Assembly (NCBI GenBank): GCA_963805445.1
Contig: CAWDUI010000001.1
Coordinates: forward strand, 124,001 to 188,000
Source of the DNA: JAENVT01 sp963805445
GTDB lineage: Bacteria > Actinomycetota > Acidimicrobiia > Acidimicrobiales > Ilumatobacteraceae
DNA length: 64,000 bases
Direction of reading: 5' to 3'
Shown: one piece after another, positions 1 to 8,994 of the stretch
Layout of the letters: every line of letters begins with the position of its first letter
How positions within the stretch are numbered: the stretch's first letter is position 1
The notes under the pieces: generated by a model
Told to the model about the DNA's origin: nothing
Database searches by the model: none
The model's input: the letters and a program-made list of their open reading frames with translations, nothing else
Program-made: the position numbers and the translations under genes

Positions 1-1682
1 AGGAGTCGCAGCGGATATTCGCCGGATGCGCCTGGCGTACCGGCCGGTGGGCGGTATTCGGCGACGGGGTGCAGACCTGCCGCGGCGAGCGCCGCGTTGG
101 AGAACGCGAATGTCGAATCCGACGCGACGGCGGTGCCGATCGGCGAACCCACACGCGCGAATCCTTCTGACCGAAGTCGCTCGGCTGTGAGGCCCGCCGC
201 GGCTGCGGGTGAGTCGGCCAACGCCAGCTCCATCAACTGGTGATCATCGAGTTGGAAGACCTCGTCGGCGAAGCCGAGCCGCGCGGCCAACATCCGTGTC
301 ACCTCGGCGTTCGACTTGGACTCGCCGACGGGGTCGATCGCTGCCTCGTTCCAGGAGAGGTACGAGAAGCCCCACGACCCGACGAGGTCGGGATGCTCGA
401 GCATCGTCGTGGCCGGAAGCACGATGTCGGCGTAGCGGGCGGTGTCGGTCATGAACTGGTCGTGGACGACGGTGAACAGGTCGTCGCGTGCGAGCCCGGC
501 CAACACCCTCTGCTGGTCCGCAGCAATGACCGCCGGGTTGCTGTTCCAGACGTACAGCGCTCGAATCGGCGGATCCAACATCGGGTCGGTGAGGACCCTG
601 CCGAGCTGAATCATGTTCACCTGCCGCGTCCCGGCGGGGGAGAGGTCTGGTCGGCTGAGCTTCGGCAGGTTCGTCTGCCCGATCGAGACAGCGCCGGCGA
701 TGCCCCCGGATGGCCACTGCCATTGACCGGTCAGAGCGGGCAGGCACTGGATCGCTCGCAGCGCGGACCCGGATCCGCTCGATCGCTGCATGCCGACCCC
801 GAGTCGGATCGCGGCGGGTCGTGCCGTCGCGTACATTCGAGCGAACTCGATGATGTCCGCAGCAGGGACACCCGTCTCGGCCGCGGCCCGCTCCGGTGTC
901 CACGGCTCGACCGCCGACTGGTAGGCCTCGACATCGGTGGTGTGTGCTGCGACGTATGCGGCGTCGACGAGGCCCTCGTTGAAGATCACGTTGGCGACGG
1001 CAAGGGCGAGCGCACCGTCGGTACCGGGGTTCGGGCGAAGGTGGAGATCGGCGTAGCGCGTGGTGCGACTGCGATAAGGATCGACCACGACCAGTTCGGC
1101 GCCGTTCTCCTTGCGGGCGCGCCGGATCAGTTCCCAGGTGTGGATCGATGTCGAGACCGGATCCATCCCCCACACCACGACGAGCTTCGCCTCGGGCAGG
1201 TTCTCGGGGTCTGTCCAGGGCCATCGGGTGATGCCCGACAACGCGAACCATTGCGGTCCGCAGATCGATCGCTCCAGCTTGGTCGCGCCGAGTCGGTTGA
1301 ACAGCGCCTGGGTTGTGCCGAAGCCGTCGAGCAGCCCCATGGAACCGAGATACGAGTAGCCGAGGATCGAGGTCGGACCCACCTCGGCTGACAGCTGGTG
1401 CCACCGCGAGGCGATCTCGTCGAGCGCATCGTCCCAACTGCACGCGGTGAACTCGCCGCTGCCCTTCGGCCCCGAGCGTCGCAGCGGGGTGAGCACTCGG
1501 TCGGGGCTGTACACCCGCTCGAGATAGCGGTCGACCTTCACACACAGATGCCGGCCGGTGATCGGATGCGAGCGGTCGGCTGTGATCTCAACAGCGCGAC
1601 CGCCGCCATCGACGGTCACCAGTGCGCTGCACGCATCGGGGCAATCGTGCGTGCAAGTAACACGTACCAGGTGGTCAGTCAT
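1..1682 (-). CDS. Molybdopterin oxidoreductase, catalytic subunit (3' end cut by window)
   Basis: The protein begins MTDHLVRVTCTHDCPDACSA and stays open to the window edge, so the C-terminus, including the molydopterin-dinucleotide binding domain, is missing. Cys10, Cys14, Cys18 and Cys47 form the 4Fe-4S site typical of the DMSO-reductase superfamily (formate dehydrogenase, thiosulfate/polysulfide reductase and similar). Further on, the segments VVVWGMDPVSTS, LVVVDPYRSRTTRYAD, ALYVWNSNPAVIAADQ and YADIVLPATTMLEHPDLVGS match the molybdopterin-guanine-dinucleotide binding regions of this family. No Tat signal is present, so a cytoplasmic enzyme is likely. The substrate cannot be assigned from sequence. 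It is transcribed away from the collagen-like gene, with about 290 bases between the two starts. Family certain, exact reaction unknown. Confidence 0.85.
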   Translation of the reverse strand, partial: MTDHLVRVTCTHDCPDACSALVTVDGGGRAVEITADRSHPITGRHLCVKVDRYLERVYSPDRVLTPLRRSGPKGSGEFTACSWDDALDEIASRWHQLSAEVGPTSILGYSYLGSMGLLDGFGTTQALFNRLGATKLERSICGPQWFALSGITRWPWTDPENLPEAKLVVVWGMDPVSTSIHTWELIRRARKENGAELVVVDPYRSRTTRYADLHLRPNPGTDGALALAVANVIFNEGLVDAAYVAAHTTDVEAYQSAVEPWTPERAAAETGVPAADIIEFARMYATARPAAIRLGVGMQRSSGSGSALRAIQCLPALTGQWQWPSGGIAGAVSIGQTNLPKLSRPDLSPAGTRQVNMIQLGRVLTDPMLDPPIRALYVWNSNPAVIAADQQRVLAGLARDDLFTVVHDQFMTDTARYADIVLPATTMLEHPDLVGSWGFSYLSWNEAAIDPVGESKSNAEVTRMLAARLGFADEVFQLDDHQLMELALADSPAAAAGLTAERLRSEGFARVGSPIGTAVASDSTFAFSNAALAAAGLHPVAEYRPPAGTPGASGEYPLRL

Positions 1683-1970
1683 GTCGGACGCCTTCCTCCA
1701 GGATCGCTTCATCCTTGCACTCGCGAGCATGTCGGCGACGAGCCTTGGCGTGGCCCCGATGTGGCGCCTCACCAGGGTCGTGTTCACGATGAGCGGTCAG
1801 TCATTCACTGAGTGCGCACCAGGTGAGGGCTGGTGAAAGGGCCTGCTACGGTCGGCGGCGGCAGCGCTTCACGCTGCAAACCGCTACCGCCGAGCCTCCA
1901 TCAACCCGGGACCGTTTCGCTTTCTTCTTGGCTCCGATGCAGGCAAGTCGAAGAAAAGGAGACGAGACGA

Positions 1971-3164
1971 ATGAAGCGAACTATCCCCTTCGCCGCGATC
2001 GCAGCGCTGGTTGCCGGAACCTTGGGAGGAGGTGTGCAGATGGCCCACGGTGCGGGAGCGACCGGACAACTGGGGTTCGTCCCGATCGTGCCATGCCGCT
2101 TGATGGACACGCGGAACACGTCCGACAACGTCGGGCCGCGTTCAACGCCGCTCGGGGCGGCGGAGACGTACGTCGCCAACGTGTGGGGCGCCAACGGGAA
2201 CTGCGACATTCCAACGTCCGCGCTCGCAGTTTCGTTGAACGTGACCGTCACCCACGGGACCGTTGCGAGCTTCCTCACGATCTTCCCCAGTGACGCGCCG
2301 TCATTGCCGGTCATCTCGCAGATGAACTGGCTGGCCGGCGGATCGCCGACGCCGAACAAGGTCGATGTCAAGTTGTCGGCAACCGGAACGTTGAGCTTCT
2401 ACAACCTGACCGGCACGGTCGACGTGATCGCCGATGTCATGGGCTATTACGAAGCGGCTGCAGCCAGCTCGCCGCCTGTCCCCGGTGATGGAACACCTGG
2501 TCCGGTCGGCCCGGCCGGTCCAGAGGGTCCTGCCGGTCCGGGTCCTGCCGGCCCTGCCGGTCCTGCCGGTCCTGCCGGTCCAGAGGGCCCTGCTGGTCCT
2601 GCCGGTCCGATGGGTCCTGCGGGCACCCCAGGTGACTCCGGCACTGCTGGTCCTGCTGGCCCCGCCGGCCCCGCCGGTCCTGCTGGCCCCGCCGGCCCCG
2701 AGGGTCCTGCTGGTCCCGCAGGCAGTGTGGGCAGCGTCAAAGTGGTCACGACCGCGATCACGGTGGGCGCGGACGACAACTCCAACTCCGGCAGTGCTAC
2801 TGCAACCTGTGCCGACGGCGATGTCGCCATCAGTGGTGGTGTCAGCGCCGACACCGACGGCTGGTCGGTTCGTGCCAGCAATCCGAGCTCGACGGACGAT
2901 GATCCGACGGGATGGTTCGGTGAGATCGTCGGAAACGGTCGAGGCGGAAGCCACGACGATGGCCAGGATGACTCATCCGGCGACGGATCGAAGCACACAT
3001 CCAGCGTCGTATCGAAGTACACATCCGGCAGCGGATCTGACGGCAGCTCCGACGACGGGTCCGACGACGGTTCCCACGACGGTTCCGACGACGGCTCCGA
3101 CAATGGTGGCCACGGCAGCGGCGGCGCAACTGGCACGGTCTACGTACTGTGCATGACGCCGTAG
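1971..3164 (+). CDS. Secreted collagen-like repeat protein with acidic Ser/Asp/Gly tail
   Basis: The start at 1971 is chosen because AAAGGAG lies just upstream and because MKRTIPFAAIAALVAGTLGG followed by AHGA is a normal Sec signal peptide. The product is 397 residues. Residues about 33-165 form a domain seen in many secreted proteins of Acidimicrobiia and related actinobacteria (FVPIVPCRLMDTRN near its start, VDVIADVMGYY at its end). Residues about 174-255 are Gly-X-Y triplets, mostly Gly-Pro-Ala, with a phase break at GPGPAG. The last 80 or so residues are rich in Ser, Asp, Gly and His (GSDGSSDDGSDDGSHDGSDD), a low-complexity and possibly cation-binding tail. It probably forms a surface or matrix fibre. 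It stands alone between a divergent oxidoreductase and a convergent kinase gene and ends at a strong hairpin. Confidence 0.85.
   Translation: MKRTIPFAAIAALVAGTLGGGVQMAHGAGATGQLGFVPIVPCRLMDTRNTSDNVGPRSTPLGAAETYVANVWGANGNCDIPTSALAVSLNVTVTHGTVASFLTIFPSDAPSLPVISQMNWLAGGSPTPNKVDVKLSATGTLSFYNLTGTVDVIADVMGYYEAAAASSPPVPGDGTPGPVGPAGPEGPAGPGPAGPAGPAGPAGPEGPAGPAGPMGPAGTPGDSGTAGPAGPAGPAGPAGPAGPEGPAGPAGSVGSVKVVTTAITVGADDNSNSGSATATCADGDVAISGGVSADTDGWSVRASNPSSTDDDPTGWFGEIVGNGRGGSHDDGQDDSSGDGSKHTSSVVSKYTSGSGSDGSSDDGSDDGSHDGSDDGSDNGGHGSGGATGTVYVLCMTP
2490..2735 (+). repeat. Collagen-like Gly-Pro-Ala coding repeat
   Basis: This stretch codes for about 27 Gly-X-Y triplets, mainly Gly-Pro-Ala and Gly-Pro-Glu, using a small set of near-identical 9-base units (variants of ggtcctgcc). 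The low complexity also creates long spurious open frames on both strands. Replication slippage would change the number of triplets. Confidence 0.9.
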
Positions 3165-3180
3165 GACGGTAGTGCGAGTG

Positions 3181-3209
3181 GGTGACCCGGGCCGGCGGCC
3201 CGGGTCACC
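3181..3209. terminator. Bidirectional hairpin terminator between convergent genes
   Basis: GGTGACCCGGGCC is followed by a 3-base loop and its perfect reverse complement GGCCCGGGTCACC. This 13-bp stem sits in the gap between the stop codons of the collagen-like gene and the convergent kinase-like gene. There is no T-run, as is common in high-GC actinobacteria. Confidence 0.75.
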
Positions 3210-3220
3210 GACTCCGGCAC

Positions 3221-3856
3221 TCAGGGCGCCGACGCGGCTCGCACCACGAGGTCGCTCATCAACTCGATCGACATCGAGTCGCTGTTGAGGGCAAGGTCGT
3301 AGTGCGTGGGGAGCTCGTCGCTGACGCTGTAGAAGAGCTTGAGGTATCCCGCTCGGCGGGTGTCGCTGTCGGTGATCGCCTTGGCTGCCGACTTGCTGTC
3401 GAGTGAACCGGCTTGCGCGGCACGGTCGGCACGCGTGGCCGGTGACGCCGTCACGAGCACGCGCAACACGTTGTCGTTCCCGGTGAGCGCGTAGGAGGCG
3501 GCGTGCGACACGATCACCACGTCGCCTCGCTCGGCTGTTTCGTGGATCGACTTCTGAATCAGTGCCCCGAGGGACTTGTGGTCGGTGCCGGCGCCGAAGT
3601 CGATCGCGGTCGCGCCAGAGGTCAACAGGCCGGCGCCCCCGCCTGCGGCCGCCAGGTTCCGGCTCAGCCGGTCGATGAACGTCGTCCGCCGTTCGGCGCT
3701 CGCCAGTTCGTCGACTGTCACGCCGTTGGCCTCCGCCGCCTGCTGCACGATCTCCTCGTCGACGAAGCGGTACCCCAGGCTGTCGGCAACCATCCGACCC
3801 ACGTCGCCGCCGCCCGCACCGAGGAGCCGTGAGATGCAAATCACTCGTCGTGTCAT
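3221..3856 (-). CDS. Cytidylate kinase-like family protein
   Basis: 211 residues starting MTRRVICISRLLGAGGGDVG. The beginning looks like the nucleotide-binding region of the cytidylate-kinase-like family, where a glycine-rich turn (LLGAGGGDVGR) replaces a strict Walker A. The segments LGYRFVDEEIVQQAAEANGV, VIVSHAASYAL, NVLRVLVTASPATRADRAA and DLALNSDSMSIE follow the order of strands, lid and base-binding region in that family. An upstream in-frame ATG would add 22 residues with no family match, so the start at 3856 is preferred. It is transcribed towards the collagen-like gene and shares the terminator with it. The true phosphoryl acceptor is unknown for this subfamily. Confidence 0.7.
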   Translation of the reverse strand: MTRRVICISRLLGAGGGDVGRMVADSLGYRFVDEEIVQQAAEANGVTVDELASAERRTTFIDRLSRNLAAAGGGAGLLTSGATAIDFGAGTDHKSLGALIQKSIHETAERGDVVIVSHAASYALTGNDNVLRVLVTASPATRADRAAQAGSLDSKSAAKAITDSDTRRAGYLKLFYSVSDELPTHYDLALNSDSMSIELMSDLVVRAASAP

Positions 3857-4037
3857 CGGCGCAACGTATGACCGATTGATCGCTCCGTCAAGAAGCGAAG
3901 ATGGGTCGCCACGTTCGAGCACGACGGTCTCGCAGACGACTCAGGGGCTCGCCGCGGCGCCGGTCCGCACATTGGCGCACGTGCTGACGGGTGGGGGACT
4001 TGTTACGAGTTCATGTCGAAGTTAGCCTTGCGCCGAC

Positions 4038-5306
4038 ATGAGATTGAAATGTTTCGGGGGCAGATCGGTCTCACGTCGGCCAATCGGCCGGATGATCGTG
4101 GCCATGGCGTTGATCGCCACGATGATCCCGCCTCGAGACGCGGCCGCATCCAACACTCCGGTGTCGTCGCAGCAAGCGGCTGCCGAGATCCTTCGGGTGC
4201 AAGCCAAGGCCGACAAGACGGCGCAACGATGGTCGGAGGCACAGGCCCGCCAGCAAGACGTTGCTGCGCAGATCCAGACCAGCCAGACCGAGATCGCCGC
4301 GGCTTCGGCGCAGTACAGCGACCTGCAGTCCGGCCTTGCGCGAATCGCGATCGACCGATTCACCGGCGGCGCCGCCCCGTCGATCCTGTTGGTCACAGGC
4401 GACCTGACCGAGATGATGGAGTTGAACGTGCTGAAGAACGTCGCCTTGGACGTCGGTGCCACCGATCTCGACACCTTGGACGCAGCACGAAGCGATCTCG
4501 AAATCCGCCAAGCACACCTCGACGCGCTTCAGGCTCAGAACGTCCGAGCTCCTCGCCGACCTCGCGGCACGCCAGGCGGAGATCGACGTGCAGCTCGCCG
4601 ACCTCGCCACGCTTCGGGAGCAGTTGAAGAACGACGAGGTCAAGCGGGCGTACGAGGCGCAGCTCGCCAAGCAGAAGCAGGACGAGGCGAAGGCGGCCGC
4701 CGACCGGCAATCGCAGGCGACCGCCGAGCTGGCGGTCGCTGCTCCAGATCCCACCGTCGCCGTCGCGCCCGTCGTGGCGCGAGGGGAGGGGTGAGACCGG
4801 CCCCTTCGGCGTCGTCGGCCCCCGCCCCAGCGCCATCGCGGCCCAGCCAGCCAACTCCGGCAACCGAGCCGCCGGTGATCGATCCTGCACCAGCCGCAGC
4901 TCCGGAGCCGGTGATCCTCGGGGGATCGTGGATCTGCCCCGTTGCCGGTCCGAGTGCATTCGGCGACACGTTCGGCGCGCCTCGACCGGGCGGGCGCAAG
5001 CACGAGGGGGTCGACATGATGAGCCCGTACGGCACCCCGCTCGTTGCGGTCGTCTCGGGTTTCGCGAACATGCGAGTCACCAACCTCGGAGGCAATTCCA
5101 TTTCGCTTGCCGGTGACGACGGCAACCGGTACTTCTACGCCCACCTGTCGTCATGGGAGGGGCCCTCGCGCAGCGTCGCCGCCGGCGAGGTCATCGGCTA
5201 TGTCGGCCACACCGGCGACACGACGGCGAATCATCTCCACTTCGAGATCCATCCCGGTGGCGGGTCTGCAGTGGATCCGTACCCCACGGTCCGCAAGTAC
5301 TGCTGA
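4038..5306 (+). CDS. M23 family peptidoglycan hydrolase with coiled coil (two frame breaks)
   Basis: The N-terminus carries a hydrophobic export segment (MIVAMALIATMIP). A long Ala/Gln/Glu-rich coiled-coil region of EnvC/NlpD type follows, then a Pro/Ala linker and a C-terminal M23 metalloendopeptidase domain. The zinc-binding motifs are visible: HEGVDMM (HxxxD) and NHLHFEIHP (HxH). Near 4545 the coiled-coil frame moves by one base (continuing as RTSELLADLAARQAEIDVQL). Near 4790, within a G-rich run, it moves back (continuing as VRPAPSASSAPAPAPS). The two changes compensate, so the overall span is a multiple of three. An intact gene with two sequencing errors seems more likely than a true pseudogene. 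The product would cleave peptide cross-links in the cell envelope. Confidence 0.8.
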   Translation: MRLKCFGGRSVSRRPIGRMIVAMALIATMIPPRDAAASNTPVSSQQAAAEILRVQAKADKTAQRWSEAQARQQDVAAQIQTSQTEIAAASAQYSDLQSGLARIAIDRFTGGAAPSILLVTGDLTEMMELNVLKNVALDVGATDLDTLDAARSDLEIRQAHLDALQAQNVRAPRRPRGTPGGDRRAARRPRHASGAVEERRGQAGVRGAARQAEAGRGEGGRRPAIAGDRRAGGRCSRSHRRRRARRGARGGVRPAPSASSAPAPAPSRPSQPTPATEPPVIDPAPAAAPEPVILGGSWICPVAGPSAFGDTFGAPRPGGRKHEGVDMMSPYGTPLVAVVSGFANMRVTNLGGNSISLAGDDGNRYFYAHLSSWEGPSRSVAAGEVIGYVGHTGDTTANHLHFEIHPGGGSAVDPYPTVRKYC

Positions 5307-5341
5307 CCGAGTAAGCGGCCGAGCAGGCAGTCGGAACTTGC

Positions 5342-5372
5342 TTGACAGAATTAATAACTATGCTGTATTAAT
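5342..5372 (+). promoter_or_regulatory. Promoter with overlapping AT-rich operator upstream of the ROK regulator
   Basis: TTGACA (5342-5347) and TATTAA (5366-5371) are spaced by 18 bases. ATTAAT occurs at 5350 and again at 5367 inside the spacer and -10 box, in an AT-rich island within otherwise GC-rich DNA. NagC/Xyl-type ROK repressors bind AT-rich palindromes of this general kind, so autoregulation is likely. A transcript would start only a few bases before the ATG at 5381, so the mRNA would be leaderless or nearly so. Confidence 0.55.
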
Positions 5373-5380
5373 TAATCCCG

Positions 5381-6511
5381 ATGGCACGCCTGGGGACCGC
5401 CGATCAACTGAGTTCGTCCAAGGCCGCGCCCGCCGACGCCCGTCCTCGCAACAGGTCGCTGTTGTTGCAGGCGCTGCAGGCCAATGGTCCACAGAGCCGT
5501 GCTGACCTCGCTCGTCACAGTGGGCTGACGCCGACGACGGTCTCGGCTGTGACAGCGGAACTGATCGCAGAAGGTCTGATCGCCGAGGTCGGCCGTAAGG
5601 CCAGTAAGAGCGCCGGCAAGCCGGCGACGCTGCTCGGTGTCGAGCCCGACGGTCGGCACGTCGTGGCGCTGGACCTGAGTGATGACGACGTCATCGAAGC
5701 CGCCGTGGTGAACCTGGCCGGCAAGATCGTCGCGAGGCACTCACGGCCGCGAGACGGTGAGACCGGTAAGAAGGCAGTTTCGGCGATCGTGCGGCTGACG
5801 CGCGATATCGTCCGCGGCCTGGATCGCCCGTTGCTGGGAGTCGGCTGTGCGACACCCGGCATCGTCGACGATCACGGCGTCGTGTTGACTGCGGCCCACG
5901 TGCAGTGGACCAACGAGCCTTTGGCCGCCAAGCTCACCGCTGCCGTCAACGTGCCCTGCTACGTCGCCAACGACGCCAACGCAGCGGTGCTGGCCGAGTA
6001 CGGCGCCCTGGAGACCCCGACAGAGAACCTGCTGCTCGTTCGCGTCGGCGGTGGTATCGGCGCTGGCGTGGTCATCGGTGGCGAACTGTTCGTCGGCGAC
6101 CACTTCGCGGCCGGTGAGATCGGCCATGTCGTGGTCGACGACGAGGGCGCTCTGTGCAAGTGCGGCCGTCACGGTTGTCTCGAGGCCGTTGTGTCAGCGG
6201 CCCTCCTGGCGCAGCGCCTGCATGGTGTCGGTGACGGTGATCGGGCGCGTCATCTCGAGTTCGGCGGTCGCCATCTCGGCATCGTCCTGGCGTCGTTGGT
6301 CGGCGCGCTCAACCTCTCCCAGATCGTTCTGTCCGGACCGATGGATCTGCTCGACGACCGCTTCCGTACCGCGGCGATCGAGACGATCCGAAACCGGACG
6401 TTCCCGACCGTCGGGCAGCACGTCGATGTTCGTTTCAGCTCGCTGGGCGACGACGGCGTGTTGCTCGGCGCTGCTGCGCTCGTGCTGCGTAACGAGCTCG
6501 GCATCGTCTGA
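5381..6511 (+). CDS. ROK family transcriptional repressor of amino-sugar operon
   Basis: 376 residues. Residues about 20-85 form a MarR-like winged helix (LLLQALQANGPQSRADLARH, then LTPTTVSAVTAELIAEGLIA). The rest is a ROK sugar-kinase-like domain ending with the zinc motif CKCGRHGCLEAV. The motif GVGCATPGIVDD and the glycine-rich VGGGIGAGVVIGG are normal for ROK repressors of the NagC/Mlc/XylR group. It lies directly upstream of an ABC sugar importer and nag genes on the same strand, so it most likely represses them and is released by a sugar or sugar phosphate of the pathway. The gap to the binding-protein gene is only about 70 bases. Confidence 0.88.
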   Translation: MARLGTADQLSSSKAAPADARPRNRSLLLQALQANGPQSRADLARHSGLTPTTVSAVTAELIAEGLIAEVGRKASKSAGKPATLLGVEPDGRHVVALDLSDDDVIEAAVVNLAGKIVARHSRPRDGETGKKAVSAIVRLTRDIVRGLDRPLLGVGCATPGIVDDHGVVLTAAHVQWTNEPLAAKLTAAVNVPCYVANDANAAVLAEYGALETPTENLLLVRVGGGIGAGVVIGGELFVGDHFAAGEIGHVVVDDEGALCKCGRHGCLEAVVSAALLAQRLHGVGDGDRARHLEFGGRHLGIVLASLVGALNLSQIVLSGPMDLLDDRFRTAAIETIRNRTFPTVGQHVDVRFSSLGDDGVLLGAAALVLRNELGIV

Positions 6512-6581
6512 AAGCAACAACAGCGCGCCTGCGCTGCAGCCAAGGAGCCGGCCTCGGTCGGTCACAATCAAGGGGAAGACA

Positions 6582-7967
6582 ATGAAACTAGGAAAACTGG
6601 CTGCCGGCGTGGCGGCTTTGAGCATGGCCATGACCGCCTGCGGCTCCGACGCCAAGACCAGCACGGCGACCGACGGTGCGACGGGTTCGCAACCACCCGC
6701 TGTCTCCTCGGCGCCGACCGACACCGCCGCACCTGTCGCCACAGCGGCGCCCGCCGAGACGGTGCCGGCCCCGATCGTCGGGGGCACAGGTGAAGGTGGC
6801 GAGCTGCGCTTGTGGTTGAACGGCGGCGACACACCCGACGACTTCGTGAAGTTCGCGATCGGGGAGTTCAACAAGGTCCATCCGGACGTGAAGGTCACCT
6901 TCGAACGACAGCAGTGGACGGGCATCGTCGAGAAGCTGACAACAGCGTTGTCCAGCAGCGACAGCCCCGACGTGATCGAGCTCGGCAACACGCAGGCCCA
7001 AGCCTTCGAGGCTGCTGGCGCGCTGCAGGACCTCACGGCGAGCAAGGCCGCACTCGGTGGCGACGATCTCCTACAGAGCTTGGTCGAGGCCGGAACCTAC
7101 GACGGCAAGTTCTATGGCGTTCCGTACTACGCCGGAGCCCGCGTGGTGCTGTACCGCAAGGATCTTTTCGCCAAATCCGGGCTCAGCGTCCCGACCACCA
7201 TCGACGAGATGCTGGCCGCGGCAACGAAGCTCAAGGACGACAACGCCTCGACGCCCAACTTCTCGGGCATGTATCTGCCGGGTAAGAACTGGTTCGCCGC
7301 GCTGCCGTTCATCTGGGTCACCGGTGGCGACATCGCCGTGCAGGATGGCACGTCGTGGAAGGGAATGCTGTCGTCCGACAAGTCGATCGTGGGCCTGACC
7401 GAGTTCCAGAAGTTCATCGAGGAGGCCAGCGGCGCACCGAAGGACGGCGACGACTCGAAGGATTACATCGCGTTCTGCAACGGCGAGGTCGGGATGATGC
7501 CGGCACCGGGTTGGAAGCCAGGCCAGATCGTCAACAAGGACGACGGTTGCCCCGACATGGAAGCGAACATCGGCGCATTCGCAATGCCCGGTCTCACCGC
7601 CGGCACGACATCGCCGGCGTTTCTCGGTGGCTCGAACCTGGCGATCTCGGCGAAGAGCAAGAACCCGGATCTGGCCAACGAACTGCTGAAGATCCTCGTG
7701 TCGAAGGACTACCAGAAGCAGTTCGCCGATCAGGGCACGATCCCGGCGCTCAAATCATTGCTCGGTGGCATCAGCGGCAGCGACGCAGCGACGGCTCAGG
7801 CCAAGGCCGCGGAGAACAGCCGCTTCGTTCCGTCCAGCGAGAACTGGGCAGCAGTCGAGGCCAGCAGCATCCTGCCGGACATGATCGTCGCCATCTCTGG
7901 TGGCGCCGACGTGAAAGCCGAGGCCGCCAAGGCAGATGGAGCAATCGAGGCGTTGCTCAACGGCTGA
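6582..7967 (+). CDS. ABC sugar transporter, solute-binding lipoprotein
   Basis: 461 residues. AAGGGGAA precedes the ATG at 6582. The N-terminus MKLGKLAAGVAALSMAMTAC is a lipoprotein signal with Cys20 as lipidation site, followed by a Thr/Ala/Pro-rich tether. The body matches family 1 extracellular solute-binding proteins (VTFERQQWTGIVEKLTTALS, SSDSPDVIELGNTQAQAF, GVPYYAGARVVLYRKDLF). The ligand is inferred as GlcNAc, a chitooligosaccharide or a similar amino sugar, because nagA, nagB and a NagZ-type glycosidase follow in the same operon. Confidence 0.9.
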   Translation: MKLGKLAAGVAALSMAMTACGSDAKTSTATDGATGSQPPAVSSAPTDTAAPVATAAPAETVPAPIVGGTGEGGELRLWLNGGDTPDDFVKFAIGEFNKVHPDVKVTFERQQWTGIVEKLTTALSSSDSPDVIELGNTQAQAFEAAGALQDLTASKAALGGDDLLQSLVEAGTYDGKFYGVPYYAGARVVLYRKDLFAKSGLSVPTTIDEMLAAATKLKDDNASTPNFSGMYLPGKNWFAALPFIWVTGGDIAVQDGTSWKGMLSSDKSIVGLTEFQKFIEEASGAPKDGDDSKDYIAFCNGEVGMMPAPGWKPGQIVNKDDGCPDMEANIGAFAMPGLTAGTTSPAFLGGSNLAISAKSKNPDLANELLKILVSKDYQKQFADQGTIPALKSLLGGISGSDAATAQAKAAENSRFVPSSENWAAVEASSILPDMIVAISGGADVKAEAAKADGAIEALLNG

Positions 7968-7998
7968 TCCCGGCCGGCAGCACTGCGGGGCGAGCACC

Positions 7999-8943
7999 AT
8001 GTCCCAGCCGTCAACCCTGGAAATGGAAAACTCGCCGATCATGGAACACGTCGATGGAATCACTCCCCGCCATCGGCGTGTTCGACCGCTGCCGTATGTG
8101 CTGCTCCTGCCGGCGATCACCGCCCTCGGGTTGATGCTCGGCTACCCGATCGTGCGACTGTTCACCCTCGCTCTACAAGAGTTCGGCCTGAAGCAGCAGT
8201 TCGGGGCGGCCGCCGATTGGGTTGGTCTCGACAACTTCCGGGCGATCCTGCACGACGCCGAGTTCTGGGCGGTGCTGCGTCGGACCGTGGCGTTCTGTGT
8301 CGTGAACGTGGTGCTGACGATCGTGCTGGGCATGGCAGTCGCACTGCTGCTGAAGCGTCTGGGACCGAAGATGCGGCTGTTGACGATGCTCGGCCTGATG
8401 CTGGCATGGTCGATGCCGGCATTGACCAGCACGGTGATCTGGCAATGGATCTTCGACACCCAGTACGGCCTCGCCAACTGGGCGCTGGGCAGGCAGGGAG
8501 AATCATGGTTGTCGAACCCGCTGACCTTCTACTTCGTGGCAACGATCATCGTCGTGTGGATGGGGATCCCATTCGTTGCCTTCACCCTGTACGCGGGACT
8601 GACTCAGATACCCGAGGAGATGATGGAAGCGGCAGCGATCGACGGAGCCCGGCCCTGGCAACGCTTCCGCGACATCGTCGTGCCGGCGCTGAAGCCGATC
8701 CTGCTGATCCTGACCTCGCTGTCCGTGTTGTGGGACTTCCGTGTCTTCACGCAGGTCTACGTGCTGCAGCGGGCCGGAGGGATCACCCGTGACACGAACC
8801 TGCTCGGCGTGTACGCCTACCGGATCTCGATCGGTGCCAACCAGTTCGACAAGGGTGCCGCCGTTGCCGTCGTGATGGTGCTGATCACCGTGCTGATGAC
8901 GATGTTCTACCTGCGGTCGATGACGCGACAGGAGGAGTTGTGA
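7999..8943 (+). CDS. ABC sugar transporter permease (MalF-type)
   Basis: 314 residues. The start at 7999 (MSQPSTLEMENSPIMEHVDG) gives a short cytoplasmic tail before the first membrane helix (YVLLLPAITALGLMLGYPIV). About six hydrophobic helices follow. The cytoplasmic EAA loop is EEMMEAAAIDGARPWQRFRD, the site that docks the ATPase. It lies 31 bases after the binding-protein gene, and its stop overlaps the expected GTG start of the second permease. Together with that permease it forms the membrane channel. Confidence 0.9.
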   Translation: MSQPSTLEMENSPIMEHVDGITPRHRRVRPLPYVLLLPAITALGLMLGYPIVRLFTLALQEFGLKQQFGAAADWVGLDNFRAILHDAEFWAVLRRTVAFCVVNVVLTIVLGMAVALLLKRLGPKMRLLTMLGLMLAWSMPALTSTVIWQWIFDTQYGLANWALGRQGESWLSNPLTFYFVATIIVVWMGIPFVAFTLYAGLTQIPEEMMEAAAIDGARPWQRFRDIVVPALKPILLILTSLSVLWDFRVFTQVYVLQRAGGITRDTNLLGVYAYRISIGANQFDKGAAVAVVMVLITVLMTMFYLRSMTRQEEL

Positions 8944-8994
8944 CGGCGACGCTGGAACCGATCCCGCCAGCGTGCGCGCCGCCGGCGCCGCAAC

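Noticed and set aside
2490..2735. CRISPR-like tandem repeat
   Set aside because: The repeat unit is a 9-base codon pattern without spacers and lies inside a coding frame.
2301..3156. Several Arg- or Pro-rich open frames on both strands over the collagen repeat
   Set aside because: They come from the low-complexity GC repeat and have no start signals. Only the Gly-X-Y frame has a signal peptide and ribosome site.
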